Source of the DNA: Ewingella americana ATCC 33852
Lineage (GTDB): Bacteria > Pseudomonadota > Gammaproteobacteria > Enterobacterales > Enterobacteriaceae
Assembly: GCF_000735345.1 (NCBI RefSeq)
Contig: NZ_JMPJ01000056.1
Location: 1 to 64,000 of the forward strand
DNA length: 64,000 nucleotides
Direction: 5' to 3'
A model generated the notes under the pieces. That model did no database searches and was not told where the DNA came from. It saw only the letters and a program-made list of their open reading frames with translations. Below are positions 36,553 through 45,111 of the stretch, piece by piece; positions within the stretch are counted from its first letter, which is position 1; every line of letters begins with the position of its first letter. Made by a program: the position numbers and the translations under genes.

Positions 36553-37254
36553 ATGTTAAATAAATTGTCGGCGGAGTTCCTAGGAACCTTCGTTTTAGTT
36601 TTTGGTGGCTGTGGTAGTGCGGTTTTGGCTGCGGCTTTTCCCGAGTTAGGTATTGGTTTTGCAGGTGTGGCACTGGCATTTGGTTTAACGGTTTTAACCA
36701 TGGCTTATGCCGTGGGTCATATATCCGGCGGCCATTTTAATCCCGCTATTACCATCGGCTTATTAGCTGGCGGTCGTTTCCCGGCGAAAGAAGTGGTTCC
36801 TTATATTGTGGCTCAGGTACTGGGTGGTATTGCCGCCGCGGCAGTGCTGTATCTGATTGCTAGCGGCAAAGCCGGGTTTGACGCCACGGCCAGCGGCTTT
36901 GCGTCTAATGGTTATGGCGAGCATTCTCCGGGCGGCTTTTCATTAACCTCGGCGATTGTGATTGAGTTTGTATTATCAGCCGTATTCCTGATTGTTATTC
37001 ATGGCGCGACAGACAAATTTGCCGCGGCGGGTTTTGCGCCTCTGGCAATTGGTCTGGCATTGACCTTAATTCATTTAATCAGTATTCCGGTGACCAATAC
37101 TTCGGTAAACCCGGCGCGAAGCACGGCCGTTGCTTTATTCCAGGGAACCTGGGCTATTCAGCAACTGTGGGTATTCTGGCTGGTGCCTATTCTGGGTGGT
37201 ATTGTCGGTGGGCTGATTTATCGCTGTTTGCTTGAGAAGAAAAGTCATGCGTAG
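36553..37254 (+). CDS. aqpZ: Aquaporin Z
   Basis: A 233-residue water channel of the inner membrane with six membrane segments. Both NPA loops are intact (63-65 in HFNPAIT, 186-188 in SVNPARS). The aromatic/Arg selectivity filter is Phe43, His174, Thr183 and Arg189, the exact water-selective set of E. coli AqpZ. ATG at 36553 has AAGGCGG about 10 bases ahead. The gene is monocistronic, between two terminators. Its codons end in A or T more often than those of the dehydrogenase operon upstream, which may reflect a separate origin. In E. coli aqpZ lies elsewhere. Confidence 0.94.
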   Translation: MLNKLSAEFLGTFVLVFGGCGSAVLAAAFPELGIGFAGVALAFGLTVLTMAYAVGHISGGHFNPAITIGLLAGGRFPAKEVVPYIVAQVLGGIAAAAVLYLIASGKAGFDATASGFASNGYGEHSPGGFSLTSAIVIEFVLSAVFLIVIHGATDKFAAAGFAPLAIGLALTLIHLISIPVTNTSVNPARSTAVALFQGTWAIQQLWVFWLVPILGGIVGGLIYRCLLEKKSHA

Positions 37255-37285
37255 TCTGCGCAATAAGCTTTTTGTTATCTAATTG

Positions 37286-37318
37286 AAAGCGCCCGATAAT
37301 CTCTCGGGCGCTTTATTT
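37286..37318. terminator. Intrinsic terminator of aqpZ
   Basis: AAAGCGCCCGA (37286-37296) pairs perfectly with TCGGGCGCTTT (37304-37314), then TATTT. The symmetric A tract also suits the convergent gene ending at 37354. Confidence 0.88.
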
Positions 37319-37353
37319 AAATGAAGAATTAAAACAAACAATCTTAATAGTGA

Positions 37354-38097
37354 TTAACCGCGCCCGACCAATGGCATTGCTGACGCCATAATGGTCATGG
37401 ATAACACATTGGTATCCAGCGGCAGTCCAGCCATAAAGGCTACGGCCTCGCCCACTCTGTCTACTGGGATCACCGGCTCTTCGGCAATCTCACCGTTAGC
37501 CTGCATTCTGCCTGCCAGCGCCAAATTGCCCATGTCCGTCGAAGCATTGCCAATGTCGATTTGCCCACAGGTGATGTTGAAGGCGCGGCCATCCAGCGCC
37601 GTCGATTTGGTCAAGCCGGTGATGGCGTGCTTGCTGGCGGTATAAGGGGCTGAGTTTGGTCGCGGCGACTGGGCCGAAATCGAGCCATTGTTGATGATTC
37701 TGCCCCCCATCGGGTTTTGCTGTTTCATCAACCCCACGGCGGCGCGGGTGCATAAGAACGCGCCGGTCAGGTTGGTGTTGATCACGGATAGCCACTCTTG
37801 CACCGGCAACTGCTCGATGGGCAGGTCTTTGGCATTGGTGCCCGCGTTGTTAAACAGCAGGTCCAGTCGGCCAAAGGTGGCTTGAATATCGGCGAACAGC
37901 GCCTCCACCGATTCAGGGCTGGTGACATCCAGTTGGCGAGCAATCGCCCGCCCGGAAGGCAGTTCCACCAGCGCCTGCTCCAGCTTCTGCGGATTGCGCC
38001 CGGTGATGATCACCGTAAAGCCAATCTCGGTCAGCGCTTTCGCCGCGTTCAACCCAATACCACTGCCACCGCCGGTCACTAAGGCTATTTTGGTCAT
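37354..38097 (-). CDS. Short-chain dehydrogenase/reductase
   Basis: A 247-residue classical SDR. The cofactor motif is TGGGSGIG (8-15), followed by NNAG in LLFNNAGTN. The catalytic Ser, Tyr and Lys lie in NNGSISAQS and PYTASKHA. The ITGRNP end of the second strand suggests NADP(H), but this is weak. ATG at 38097 has AGGA 7 bases ahead. It lies 27 bases downstream of idnO on the same strand, so it is probably cotranscribed and acts on a related sugar acid or ketone. No specific substrate can be assigned. Confidence 0.75.
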   Translation of the reverse strand: MTKIALVTGGGSGIGLNAAKALTEIGFTVIITGRNPQKLEQALVELPSGRAIARQLDVTSPESVEALFADIQATFGRLDLLFNNAGTNAKDLPIEQLPVQEWLSVINTNLTGAFLCTRAAVGLMKQQNPMGGRIINNGSISAQSPRPNSAPYTASKHAITGLTKSTALDGRAFNITCGQIDIGNASTDMGNLALAGRMQANGEIAEEPVIPVDRVGEAVAFMAGLPLDTNVLSMTIMASAMPLVGRG

Positions 38098-38124
38098 GAT
38101 CAATCCTTTTAATTCAATGCCCGT

Positions 38125-38889
38125 TTACACGGCGGCCAGCATGCCACCGTCAATAAAGAGTAGATGACCATTGACGAAATCAGAGGCCTTGGAGGACAGA
38201 TATACCGCGCCGCCAATCAGCTCTTCCGGGTTGCCCCAGCGCGCGGCCGGTGTGCGTTTGCACAACCAGTCGGAGAACTCTTTGTTATCCACCAGCGCCT
38301 GCGTCATATCCGTTTTGAAGTAGCCCGGCGCGATGCCGTTGACCTGAATATTGTAGCGCGCCAGCTCGACGCACATGCCGCGCGTTAACATCTTCACCGC
38401 CCCTTTCGACGCGGCGTAAGGCGTGATGGTGTCGCGACCCAGCTCACTCTGCATTGAGCCAATGTTGATGATTTTGCCGCGTTCGCGTTTCACCATGTAG
38501 CGAGCCACGGCCTGCGACACCAGGAAGACGGATTTTTGGTTAACGGCCACGATGTCATCCCAATCTTTCTCTGGGAATTCGGTGAATTTGTGGCGGCGCT
38601 GGATACCGGCGTTGTTGACCAAGACGTCAATCGGACCGATTTTACTTTCAATTTGGTCAATGGCGGCGTTCACCGCTTTGCTGTCGGTGACGTCAAAGGA
38701 GACGGCGTGAGCAATAAAACCTTCGCCGCGCAGCGCCTCGGCCGCCTTTTCGGTGGTGTCTTGCGAGGTGCCGTTGACGATAATTTCTGCGCCGTGCTGC
38801 GCCAGCCCTTTCGCCAGCAGGAAGCCAATACCGCGCGTTGAGCCGGTGACCAGAATTCTTTTATTATCGAGGGAGAACAGGTTTGTCAT
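38125..38889 (-). CDS. idnO: Gluconate 5-dehydrogenase / 5-ketogluconate reductase
   Basis: A 254-residue SDR with the same length as E. coli IdnO and long identical stretches: VLVNNAGIQRRH, SMQSELGRDTITPYAASKGA, VKMLTRGMCVELAR, QVNGIAPGYFKTDMT, KASDFVNGHLLFIDGGML. The cofactor motif is TGSTRGIG (15-22) and the catalytic Tyr and Lys are in YAASK. It reduces 5-keto-D-gluconate to D-gluconate with NADPH in the L-idonate/ketogluconate pathway. It is divergent from the IdnR-like regulator over a 201 bp region with a CRP site. Confidence 0.92.
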   Translation of the reverse strand: MTNLFSLDNKRILVTGSTRGIGFLLAKGLAQHGAEIIVNGTSQDTTEKAAEALRGEGFIAHAVSFDVTDSKAVNAAIDQIESKIGPIDVLVNNAGIQRRHKFTEFPEKDWDDIVAVNQKSVFLVSQAVARYMVKRERGKIINIGSMQSELGRDTITPYAASKGAVKMLTRGMCVELARYNIQVNGIAPGYFKTDMTQALVDNKEFSDWLCKRTPAARWGNPEELIGGAVYLSSKASDFVNGHLLFIDGGMLAAV

Positions 38890-38968
38890 GATGGCGTCCG
38901 TCTAAAAATAAGCTGTAAAAGTGATGAATTCGTTATGTCACACTTAAACGGTTTATCGGCGGGCAAAC

Positions 38969-38984
38969 TGTGACGCAGATCACT
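38969..38984. promoter_or_regulatory. CRP (cAMP receptor protein) site between idnO and the LacI-type regulator
   Basis: TGTGACGCAGATCACT matches the CRP consensus TGTGA-N6-TCACA at nine of ten positions. It lies 80 bases upstream of idnO and about 107 upstream of the regulator, so it could activate one or both promoters. It indicates catabolite control of the cluster. Confidence 0.75.
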
Positions 38985-39090
38985 GTGCTCCGTGTTAACA
39001 AACTCTGTTACCACAAGCGTGATCGCTATCATTTTGCTAACATGTTTCCTGCATGATCATGCTTCTTTCTTCTTACAGGACCCTGCACGG

Positions 39091-40074
39091 ATGAGAAACC
39101 AGCGCGTCACCTTGCAAGATATCGCGTTACTCGCCGATGTGACCAAAATGACCGTCAGCCGTTTTTTGCGTACCCCTGAAAAGGTGTCGCCCGAGACGCG
39201 CGATCGCATAGCTAAAGTCATGGAAGAAGTGGGCTACCCGCTGGAAGATGTCGAACGGCCGCAAAAGACGCCGCGCATCGGCATTCTGGTCCCCTCCTTC
39301 AATAATCAGATCTTCTCAGATTTGCTGGCGGGTATTGAATCTGTCACCTCGCAACAGGGCTATCAGACGCTGGTGGTCAACTACGAGTACAGCAAAGAGC
39401 GGGAAGAAGAGCATATTATCAACCTGCTGACCTACCAACTGGCGGGTCTTATTCTGACTGACTCGGTTCACACCCTGAAAGCCGACAAATACCTGAATGC
39501 CGCCGCCATTCCTATCGCACAGGTGATGGACCTTGATGACACGCATGGCCGCATCGCGGTGGGCTTCGACAACTTTAAGGCCGGGTATGACATGGCGAAC
39601 ACCCTGCTGGCCAGCGGCAAGCAACAGGTGGTCTATTTCGGCTCGATGTCCGACGCGCGTGATAAAAAGCGCTATCAGGGTTACAGCTTGGCGATGCAAG
39701 AACACGGGCTGGAGCCAATGCACATCACGCCGAACCGCGTGTCGTCGGTGTCGATTGGCGCGGGCATGTTAGCGCTGGCGCAGCAGCTCTACCCTGAGGT
39801 TAACGCGGTGTTATGTACCAACGATGATATCGCGGTGGGCGTGTTACAAGAGTGCCTGAAGCAAGGGATCAAAATCCCCGAGCAGATGGCGATTTCCGGC
39901 TTCCACGGCTTGGATATTGGCCTCGCCACCACCCCGGTGCTGGCCAGTGTGATCACCCCACGTTTTGAAATGGGTAAAGTGGCTGCTGAGATATTACTGA
40001 AAAAAATCAAAAACCTGCCGACCATTGAACGCGTCGACCTGCATTACCGCATCTCCCTCGGCGGCACGATTTAA
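39091..40074 (+). CDS. LacI-family regulator, IdnR/GntR-like (gluconate/idonate)
   Basis: A 327-residue LacI-type regulator. The N-terminal helix-turn-helix (about 5-50) reads VTLQDIALLADVTKMTVSRF, very close to E. coli IdnR. The periplasmic-binding-like ligand domain has GILVPSFNNQIFSDLLAGIE, ERDxEE-like NYEYSKEREEEH, KRYQGYSLAM, CTNDDIA and ISGFHGLDIG. ATG at 39091 lacks a well-spaced ribosome binding site (AGGA is 11 bases away) but starts the conserved domain exactly; upstream codons are not conserved. It is divergent from idnO. It probably binds the GTTACC-type operator at 40115-40130. Confidence 0.86.
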   Translation: MRNQRVTLQDIALLADVTKMTVSRFLRTPEKVSPETRDRIAKVMEEVGYPLEDVERPQKTPRIGILVPSFNNQIFSDLLAGIESVTSQQGYQTLVVNYEYSKEREEEHIINLLTYQLAGLILTDSVHTLKADKYLNAAAIPIAQVMDLDDTHGRIAVGFDNFKAGYDMANTLLASGKQQVVYFGSMSDARDKKRYQGYSLAMQEHGLEPMHITPNRVSSVSIGAGMLALAQQLYPEVNAVLCTNDDIAVGVLQECLKQGIKIPEQMAISGFHGLDIGLATTPVLASVITPRFEMGKVAAEILLKKIKNLPTIERVDLHYRISLGGTI

Positions 40075-40114
40075 CACGCCTTTCTCCTCCCCTCTCCGGG
40101 GAGGAACCCAGATC

Positions 40115-40130
40115 ACGTTACCAGTAACAT
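40115..40130. promoter_or_regulatory. GntR/IdnR-type operator
   Basis: ACGTTACCAGTAACAT is close to the GntR/IdnR palindrome ATGTTACCNGTAACAT, with intact GTTACC and GTAAC arms. It lies 128 bases upstream of the 2-hydroxyacid dehydrogenase gene and just after the regulator gene. Confidence 0.75.
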
Positions 40131-40257
40131 CCTTTTTTAACATGATCCAACGTGACTTCAGTCACAAAATAGTTTCCTGAAAATGCTTTTATTAGGACAT
40201 CGACTGAGAAGTGCAGTGTCACTTTAAAGATAATCCGAATAGCAGCAGGTAACTGAC

Positions 40258-41181
40258 ATGACTTCACTGAATAAAGCGCGGGTATTAATTCTGGCTCCGG
40301 TAATGGACAGTCTGACTGAAAAACTGGAACAACAGTTTTCAGTTGAGAAATATTTTGAGCAGGATGATCCGCACTCATTTCTGGCCAATAAAGGGAAAGG
40401 CATTGTCGGCTTAGTCACCCGTGGAGATTTCGGCGCGAAAAATAGCGTGCTGGAATTACTGCCGGACTTAAAGGTTATTTCGGTATTTGGCGTCGGCACC
40501 GATGCCATTGATTTAGACTATACCGCCGATAAAAATATCCACGTCGAAATTACCGAAGGGGTATTAACCGACGACGTCGCCGATATGGCTTTGGCGCTAT
40601 TACTCGCCACCTCGCGCAATATTTGTCAGGCCGACCAATTTGTTCGTGAGGGTAAATGGCAAAACGGCGGTTTCCCATTATCCAGCAAAGTCAGTGGCAA
40701 ACGCGTGGGCATTTTCGGCATGGGTCAGATTGGTCAAGCCATTGCCCGCCGCGCGCTGGGCTTCGACATGACCGTGGCATACGCCAGCAACCACAAGAAG
40801 CCCGAGCTACCTTACACCTTCTACCCTGACGTTAAGCAGCTGGCAGCCGAAAGCGATGTGTTAATTATCGCCGTTTCTGGTGGGCCAAAATCAGCCGGAA
40901 TTATCGACAAATCGGTATTTAATGCCCTGCCAAACAGCGCGCTGGTGATCAATATTTCCCGCGGCAGCGTGATTAACCAAGGCGATTTAATTCAGGCATT
41001 AACCGATAAGCAAATTGCCGGTGCGGGCCTCGACGTATTTGCCGAAGAACCTAATGTACCGCAGGAATTAATTGCCATGACCAATGTGGTATTACAGCCA
41101 CACTTGGGCAGCGCAACCCACGAAACGCGTCAGGCAATGAGTGAGAAAGTCCTGAGCAACTTACATAAACGTTTGGATTAA
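40258..41181 (+). CDS. D-isomer-specific 2-hydroxyacid dehydrogenase (ketogluconate reductase-like)
   Basis: A 307-residue NAD(P)-dependent reductase. The Rossmann motif is GMGQIG (154-159). The catalytic residues are Arg235 (NISRGSVI), Glu264 (AEEPNVP) and His282 (QPHLGSAT). The family includes 2-ketogluconate, glyoxylate and hydroxypyruvate reductases (GhrB/TkrA and GhrA). The operator upstream and the MFS gene 139 bases downstream favour reduction of 2-ketogluconate to gluconate. Hydroxypyruvate or phenylpyruvate reductase remains possible. The start ATG follows GCAGG-like sequence about 9 bases away. Confidence 0.8.
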   Translation: MTSLNKARVLILAPVMDSLTEKLEQQFSVEKYFEQDDPHSFLANKGKGIVGLVTRGDFGAKNSVLELLPDLKVISVFGVGTDAIDLDYTADKNIHVEITEGVLTDDVADMALALLLATSRNICQADQFVREGKWQNGGFPLSSKVSGKRVGIFGMGQIGQAIARRALGFDMTVAYASNHKKPELPYTFYPDVKQLAAESDVLIIAVSGGPKSAGIIDKSVFNALPNSALVINISRGSVINQGDLIQALTDKQIAGAGLDVFAEEPNVPQELIAMTNVVLQPHLGSATHETRQAMSEKVLSNLHKRLD

Positions 41182-41269
41182 AATTAAACCAAGTACTTCC
41201 GTCACTCCCCAAGACCTTAAAAAAGGCGTTATTAAAAGCGCTTTATATAAGAACTGATGGACCCTTTGC

Positions 41270-41289
41270 CGGTGATGCAAATCACCGGT
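41270..41289 (+). other. Leader hairpin with a GCAA tetraloop
   Basis: CCGGTGAT (41270-41277), GCAA, ATCACCGG (41282-41289) forms a perfect 8 bp stem capped by a GNRA-type tetraloop. It ends 31 bases before the MFS start codon. No T run follows, so it is not a terminator. It could be an mRNA stabiliser, a regulatory leader element or a DNA operator. Confidence 0.5.
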
Positions 41290-41320
41290 AGAGATTCCCT
41301 GTATAACCGAGGTGTTAACG

Positions 41321-42676
41321 ATGGATAATAAAATCCCTAAAGCCCGTTGGTTACGCGTCATCACACCAATATTAATCGCCTGTATTATCTCCTTTATGGA
41401 CCGGGTGAATATTAGTTTTGCGATGCCCGGCGGCATGGATGCTGAATTAGGTATTACCGCCTCGATGGCCGGTCTTGCGGCAGGTATTTTCTTCATTGGT
41501 TATCTGTTCTTACAGGTGCCCGGCGGCAGCATTGCCGTTCACGGCAGCGGCCGCAAATTTATTGCGTGGTCACTGGTGGCGTGGGCGGTAATTTCCGTGC
41601 TGACCGGCATGGTCACCAACCAATATCAACTGCTGTTCCTGCGCTTCGCACTGGGTGTCTCCGAAGGCGGGATGCTGCCGGTGGTACTGACCATGGTCAG
41701 CAACTGGTTCCCGGATAAAGAGCGCGGCCGCGCTAACGCTTATGTGCTGATGTTCGCCCCGCTCGGCGGCATGATCACCGCCCCGCTCTCCGGCCTGATT
41801 ATTGACGCACTCGACTGGCGCTGGTTGTTTATCATCGAAGGCGGCCTGTCGCTGGCAGTGATGATGTTCTGGTGGTTCACCATCAGCGACCGTCCGGAAG
41901 AAGCAAAATGGCTGTCCGAGCGCGAACGCGACTACTTGGTAACAGAGCTGAACCGCGAGCGTGAAGCCCTGCGCGCCTTGGCTCCGGTGCAGCGCGCGCC
42001 GCTGAAAGAGGTGTTCCTCAACGGTTCGATTCGCAAACTGATCATCATTAACTTCTTCTACCAGAGCGGGATATACGGCTACACCCTGTGGCTGCCAACC
42101 ATCTTGAAAAACCTGACCGGCGGCGACATGAGTTCGGTGGGCATGCTGGCCATCATCCCTTACGTCTGCACCATGCTGGGTATTTTGACCATGTCGGTGT
42201 TCTCCGATAAAACCGGCAAACGCCGCCTGTTTATCGTGTTGCCGCTGTGTGGTTTTGCCGCCTGTCTCGCCGCGTCGGTGATGGCGAGCGGCAATATCTG
42301 GGTTTCCTACGGGTTCTTGGTCGGCAGCGGGTTCTTCTTGCAGGCCGCCACCAGCGCCTTCTGGACCATCCCGAGCAAAGTCACTACGCCTGAAGTGGCA
42401 GGCAGCGCGCGCGGCGTGATCAACGGTCTGGGTAACCTCGGCGGCTTCTGCGGCCCTTATCTGGTGGGCGTGCTGGTCGGCCTGTATGGTCAAAGCACGG
42501 CGATTTACGCGCTGGTTGCCTCCCTGCTGATTGCCGCACTGGTTACCATGACCTTGCCGAAAGAGTGCGATATGGCGCTGGTTCCCGGCGCTCGTGCCAA
42601 GGCGATGGCGGATGACTACGCGCGAGCTAAAGCCTCGCGGAAAAGCCAGAGCGTGAATGCGCAGATTGCAGGATAA
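41321..42676 (+). CDS. MFS transporter, anion:cation symporter (ACS) family, ketogluconate/sugar-acid type
   Basis: A 451-residue inner-membrane transporter with about 12 hydrophobic segments. ACS hallmarks are FMDRVNISFAMP near the N terminus, GLAAGIFFIGYLFLQVPGG, RFALGVSEGGMLPVVL, NWFPDKERGRANA and WRWLFIIEG. Members carry hexuronates, galactonate, tartrate or 2-ketogluconate. The adjacent reductase and the periplasmic gluconate-type dehydrogenase point to 2-ketogluconate import, which is inference. ATG at 41321 has GAGG 8 bases ahead. It is convergent with bcr, 52 bases apart. Confidence 0.83.
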   Translation: MDNKIPKARWLRVITPILIACIISFMDRVNISFAMPGGMDAELGITASMAGLAAGIFFIGYLFLQVPGGSIAVHGSGRKFIAWSLVAWAVISVLTGMVTNQYQLLFLRFALGVSEGGMLPVVLTMVSNWFPDKERGRANAYVLMFAPLGGMITAPLSGLIIDALDWRWLFIIEGGLSLAVMMFWWFTISDRPEEAKWLSERERDYLVTELNREREALRALAPVQRAPLKEVFLNGSIRKLIIINFFYQSGIYGYTLWLPTILKNLTGGDMSSVGMLAIIPYVCTMLGILTMSVFSDKTGKRRLFIVLPLCGFAACLAASVMASGNIWVSYGFLVGSGFFLQAATSAFWTIPSKVTTPEVAGSARGVINGLGNLGGFCGPYLVGVLVGLYGQSTAIYALVASLLIAALVTMTLPKECDMALVPGARAKAMADDYARAKASRKSQSVNAQIAG

Positions 42677-42728
42677 AAACGGACGTTGGCTCCCTGCCCT
42701 AGAACGGGAGGGAGCCAGAAGAAGTGAC

Positions 42729-43943
42729 TTAAGACTCTTTCGCCACGGCCGCTTTTAGCGGCCGACTTGCATATAAGTACAGCATCATGGCGATAGCCAC
42801 GCAGAACGCCATACTGATGGTCATCGGCCAAGCGCTGTGTGCAGGCACCATCGCCAACAGCGCGGTGATCAACGCCCCGGTGCCGAAACGCAGGGTTCCC
42901 GCCAGAGACGCCGCCGTGCCCGCCATGTGTGGGAAATCATCCATAATGACCGCCATCGCATTCGACGTCACCATGGCAATCACCCCGACATAGCCTGCCA
43001 CGCCGATAACCAGCATCCAGAATGGCAGGTTGAAGATGCACACAATCACCATCCACAGCCCCATCACGAACTGCACAATCAGCCCGAAACGGAACATCCA
43101 CTCAGCCCCTTTGCGGCGCACATAGCGGCCGTTAATCACCGTCAAGATAACCAGCGCCACCACGTTCAGAGCAAAGTAGAAACCAAAGTTCTGCGGAGAA
43201 ACGCCGTTCAGCTCGATATAGACAAAAGGCCCGGCGCTGAGGAAGGAGAACATCCCAGCGAAGGAGAAGCCGCTCGCCAGCATGTAGCTCAGCACGCGCT
43301 TATGGCGGAACAGCGTGGCGAAGTTGCCAAGGCTGGTGCGTAGACGGAATTTCTGCCGACGCTCAACCGGCAGCGTCTCTTTAATAAAGACCCCCACCAG
43401 CGTGGCGGCGATCAGCGCGGCAATCGCCATCGCCCAAAAAATCGCATGCCAGCTAAACACCACCATCAGCAATCCGCCGAGCATTGGGGCCAGCAGCGGA
43501 GCGACGGTCATGACCAGCACCACAAAAGACATCATTCGGGAGAATTCGTCTTTGGTGAACATGTCGCGCATCAGGGCGTTGATCACCACGCTGGCTGCCG
43601 CCGCAGACAGGCCGTGCAGGAAACGCATGTGGACCAGCTGCTCAATCGACTGCGCCATGGCACAGGCCGCCGCCGCTAAAGCGAAGACCAGTACGCCCCA
43701 GAAGATAACCGGCTTACGGCCAAGGCTGTCTGCCATCGGACCGTAGAAGAGCTGCCCAACGGCAAAGCCCAGCGTGTAAGCGCTGAGGGTCATTTGCACA
43801 TTGCCCGCTGGCACGCCAAACTCTTTGGCAATCACCGGCATACTCGGCAAGTACATGTCGATAGCCAACGGCATCAACATCGACAGCAGTCCCAAAATGA
43901 AGATCAAACCCACATGGGATACCCGTTTCTCTTCCACGTTCAC
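42729..43943 (-). CDS. bcr: Bicyclomycin/sulfonamide resistance MFS efflux pump
   Basis: A 404-residue DHA1 drug/proton antiporter with 12 hydrophobic segments. Landmarks are [16 protein letters not shown]-like [32 protein letters not shown] (motif A), [20 protein letters not shown] and [11 protein letters not shown] (motif C region). It matches E. coli Bcr. The start is a GTG at 43943 with AAAAGGAG upstream; another GTG two codons later is possible. It lies 129 bases downstream of rsuA on the same strand, as in E. coli. It marks the right end of the insertion relative to the E. coli yejG-bcr junction. Confidence 0.9.
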   Translation of the reverse strand: MNVEEKRVSHVGLIFILGLLSMLMPLAIDMYLPSMPVIAKEFGVPAGNVQMTLSAYTLGFAVGQLFYGPMADSLGRKPVIFWGVLVFALAAAACAMAQSIEQLVHMRFLHGLSAAAASVVINALMRDMFTKDEFSRMMSFVVLVMTVAPLLAPMLGGLLMVVFSWHAIFWAMAIAALIAATLVGVFIKETLPVERRQKFRLRTSLGNFATLFRHKRVLSYMLASGFSFAGMFSFLSAGPFVYIELNGVSPQNFGFYFALNVVALVILTVINGRYVRRKGAEWMFRFGLIVQFVMGLWMVIVCIFNLPFWMLVIGVAGYVGVIAMVTSNAMAVIMDDFPHMAGTAASLAGTLRFGTGALITALLAMVPAHSAWPMTISMAFCVAIAMMLYLYASRPLKAAVAKES

Positions 43944-44072
43944 CTGCTCCTTTTCACGACATAAAAATCATTAATCACTAGAGCCAAACCCTAAATCATT
44001 CGTGTTGCAACCAGGCGGCAACCGGGGTGAGCTAGGGCAGCCAACGCCGTTGCAGCGCGAAGGATGACGGGT

Positions 44073-44780
44073 TTATCGGCCAGGAACGTCTACGCTGGCA
44101 ATCTCTGCTTCTGTTAATGGACGGTATTCGCCCGGCTCCAGATCTTCATCTAACACGATGTCGCCAATGCGTTCGCGGTGCAGCTCCACCACGCGGTTAC
44201 CCACGGCGGCAAACATGCGTTTTACCTGATGGTAACGGCCTTCGCTGATGGTCAGACGCACCACGCAATCTTCCAACTGCTCCAGCACGGCTGGCTTGGT
44301 CAGTGACTCTTCGTTGTGCAATTGCACACCGGCGGTGAACTGCGCGGCGGTGTCGTCGGCCAGCGGCTGTTCGAGGGTCACCAGATAGGTTTTCTCGCAA
44401 TGATGTTTCGGAGAAGTGATGCGGTGCGACCACTGGCCGTCGTCGGTCATTAAGACCAGACCTGTGGTATCGATATCCAGACGCCCTGCGGCATGCAGCT
44501 TGTAGGCCACCGGCTCTTCGAGGAAGTAGAGCACCGTTGGGTGATCGGGGTCATCGGTTGAGCACACATAGCCCTGCGGCTTGTTGAGCATGAAGTAGCG
44601 AGGACCGGTGATCTGCTCGAGCACATTGCCGTCGAACTCGACGCGCTGCTCAGGATCCAGCTTCAGCGCGCCGGTTTTGACGATTTCGCCGTCCACGGTC
44701 ACGCGTTTGTTACGAAGTTCACGCAGTGCGATTGCGCGGCTAACACCCAGTTGCTGGGCTAAAAATTTATCGAGACGCAT
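44073..44780 (-). CDS. rsuA: 16S rRNA pseudouridine(516) synthase
   Basis: A 235-residue enzyme that makes pseudouridine 516 in 16S rRNA. An N-terminal S4 RNA-binding domain covers about residues 1-58. The catalytic domain has [12 protein letters not shown] and the catalytic Asp102 in [11 protein letters not shown]. The C-terminal motif [20 protein letters not shown] is typical of RsuA. Divergent from radD, as in E. coli. Confidence 0.95.
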   Translation of the reverse strand: MRLDKFLAQQLGVSRAIALRELRNKRVTVDGEIVKTGALKLDPEQRVEFDGNVLEQITGPRYFMLNKPQGYVCSTDDPDHPTVLYFLEEPVAYKLHAAGRLDIDTTGLVLMTDDGQWSHRITSPKHHCEKTYLVTLEQPLADDTAAQFTAGVQLHNEESLTKPAVLEQLEDCVVRLTISEGRYHQVKRMFAAVGNRVVELHRERIGDIVLDEDLEPGEYRPLTEAEIASVDVPGR

Positions 44781-45111
44781 TGAATCTGCCTAACCTTTCT
44801 TGGCGACCTCGCGGGCCGCTCTACTGATAAAATACAACACCCCGCCGCTACCAAAAGGCCGCTGACAGGGTTGAGAGTTATTCGGTACGTATCTTTGCAA
44901 AGCGTTAGTCATCGCAGAGCGTGACCAGAATTACGCGGGGGCAGCCGGGCTGCCGGTGTGAAGTGTCAGTATAGCCGTGCTTGTCGCATCATCATAGAAT
45001 CTTATCAATGAGAAACCAAAAGACGGCACGCAGAGATAATCGCCATCAATGGCAAAAGTTGGCATACTCCATAACTGGCTTTATTTACAGTATTAACCTG
45101 TGTGGATTAAC
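44781..45111. promoter_or_regulatory. Divergent promoter region of rsuA and radD
   Basis: A 331 bp gap without a convincing gene. It contains a small perfect hairpin, GGCAGCC-G-GGCTGCC (about 44941-44955), and AT-rich stretches near both genes where promoters are expected. No specific operator was recognised. Confidence 0.4.
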
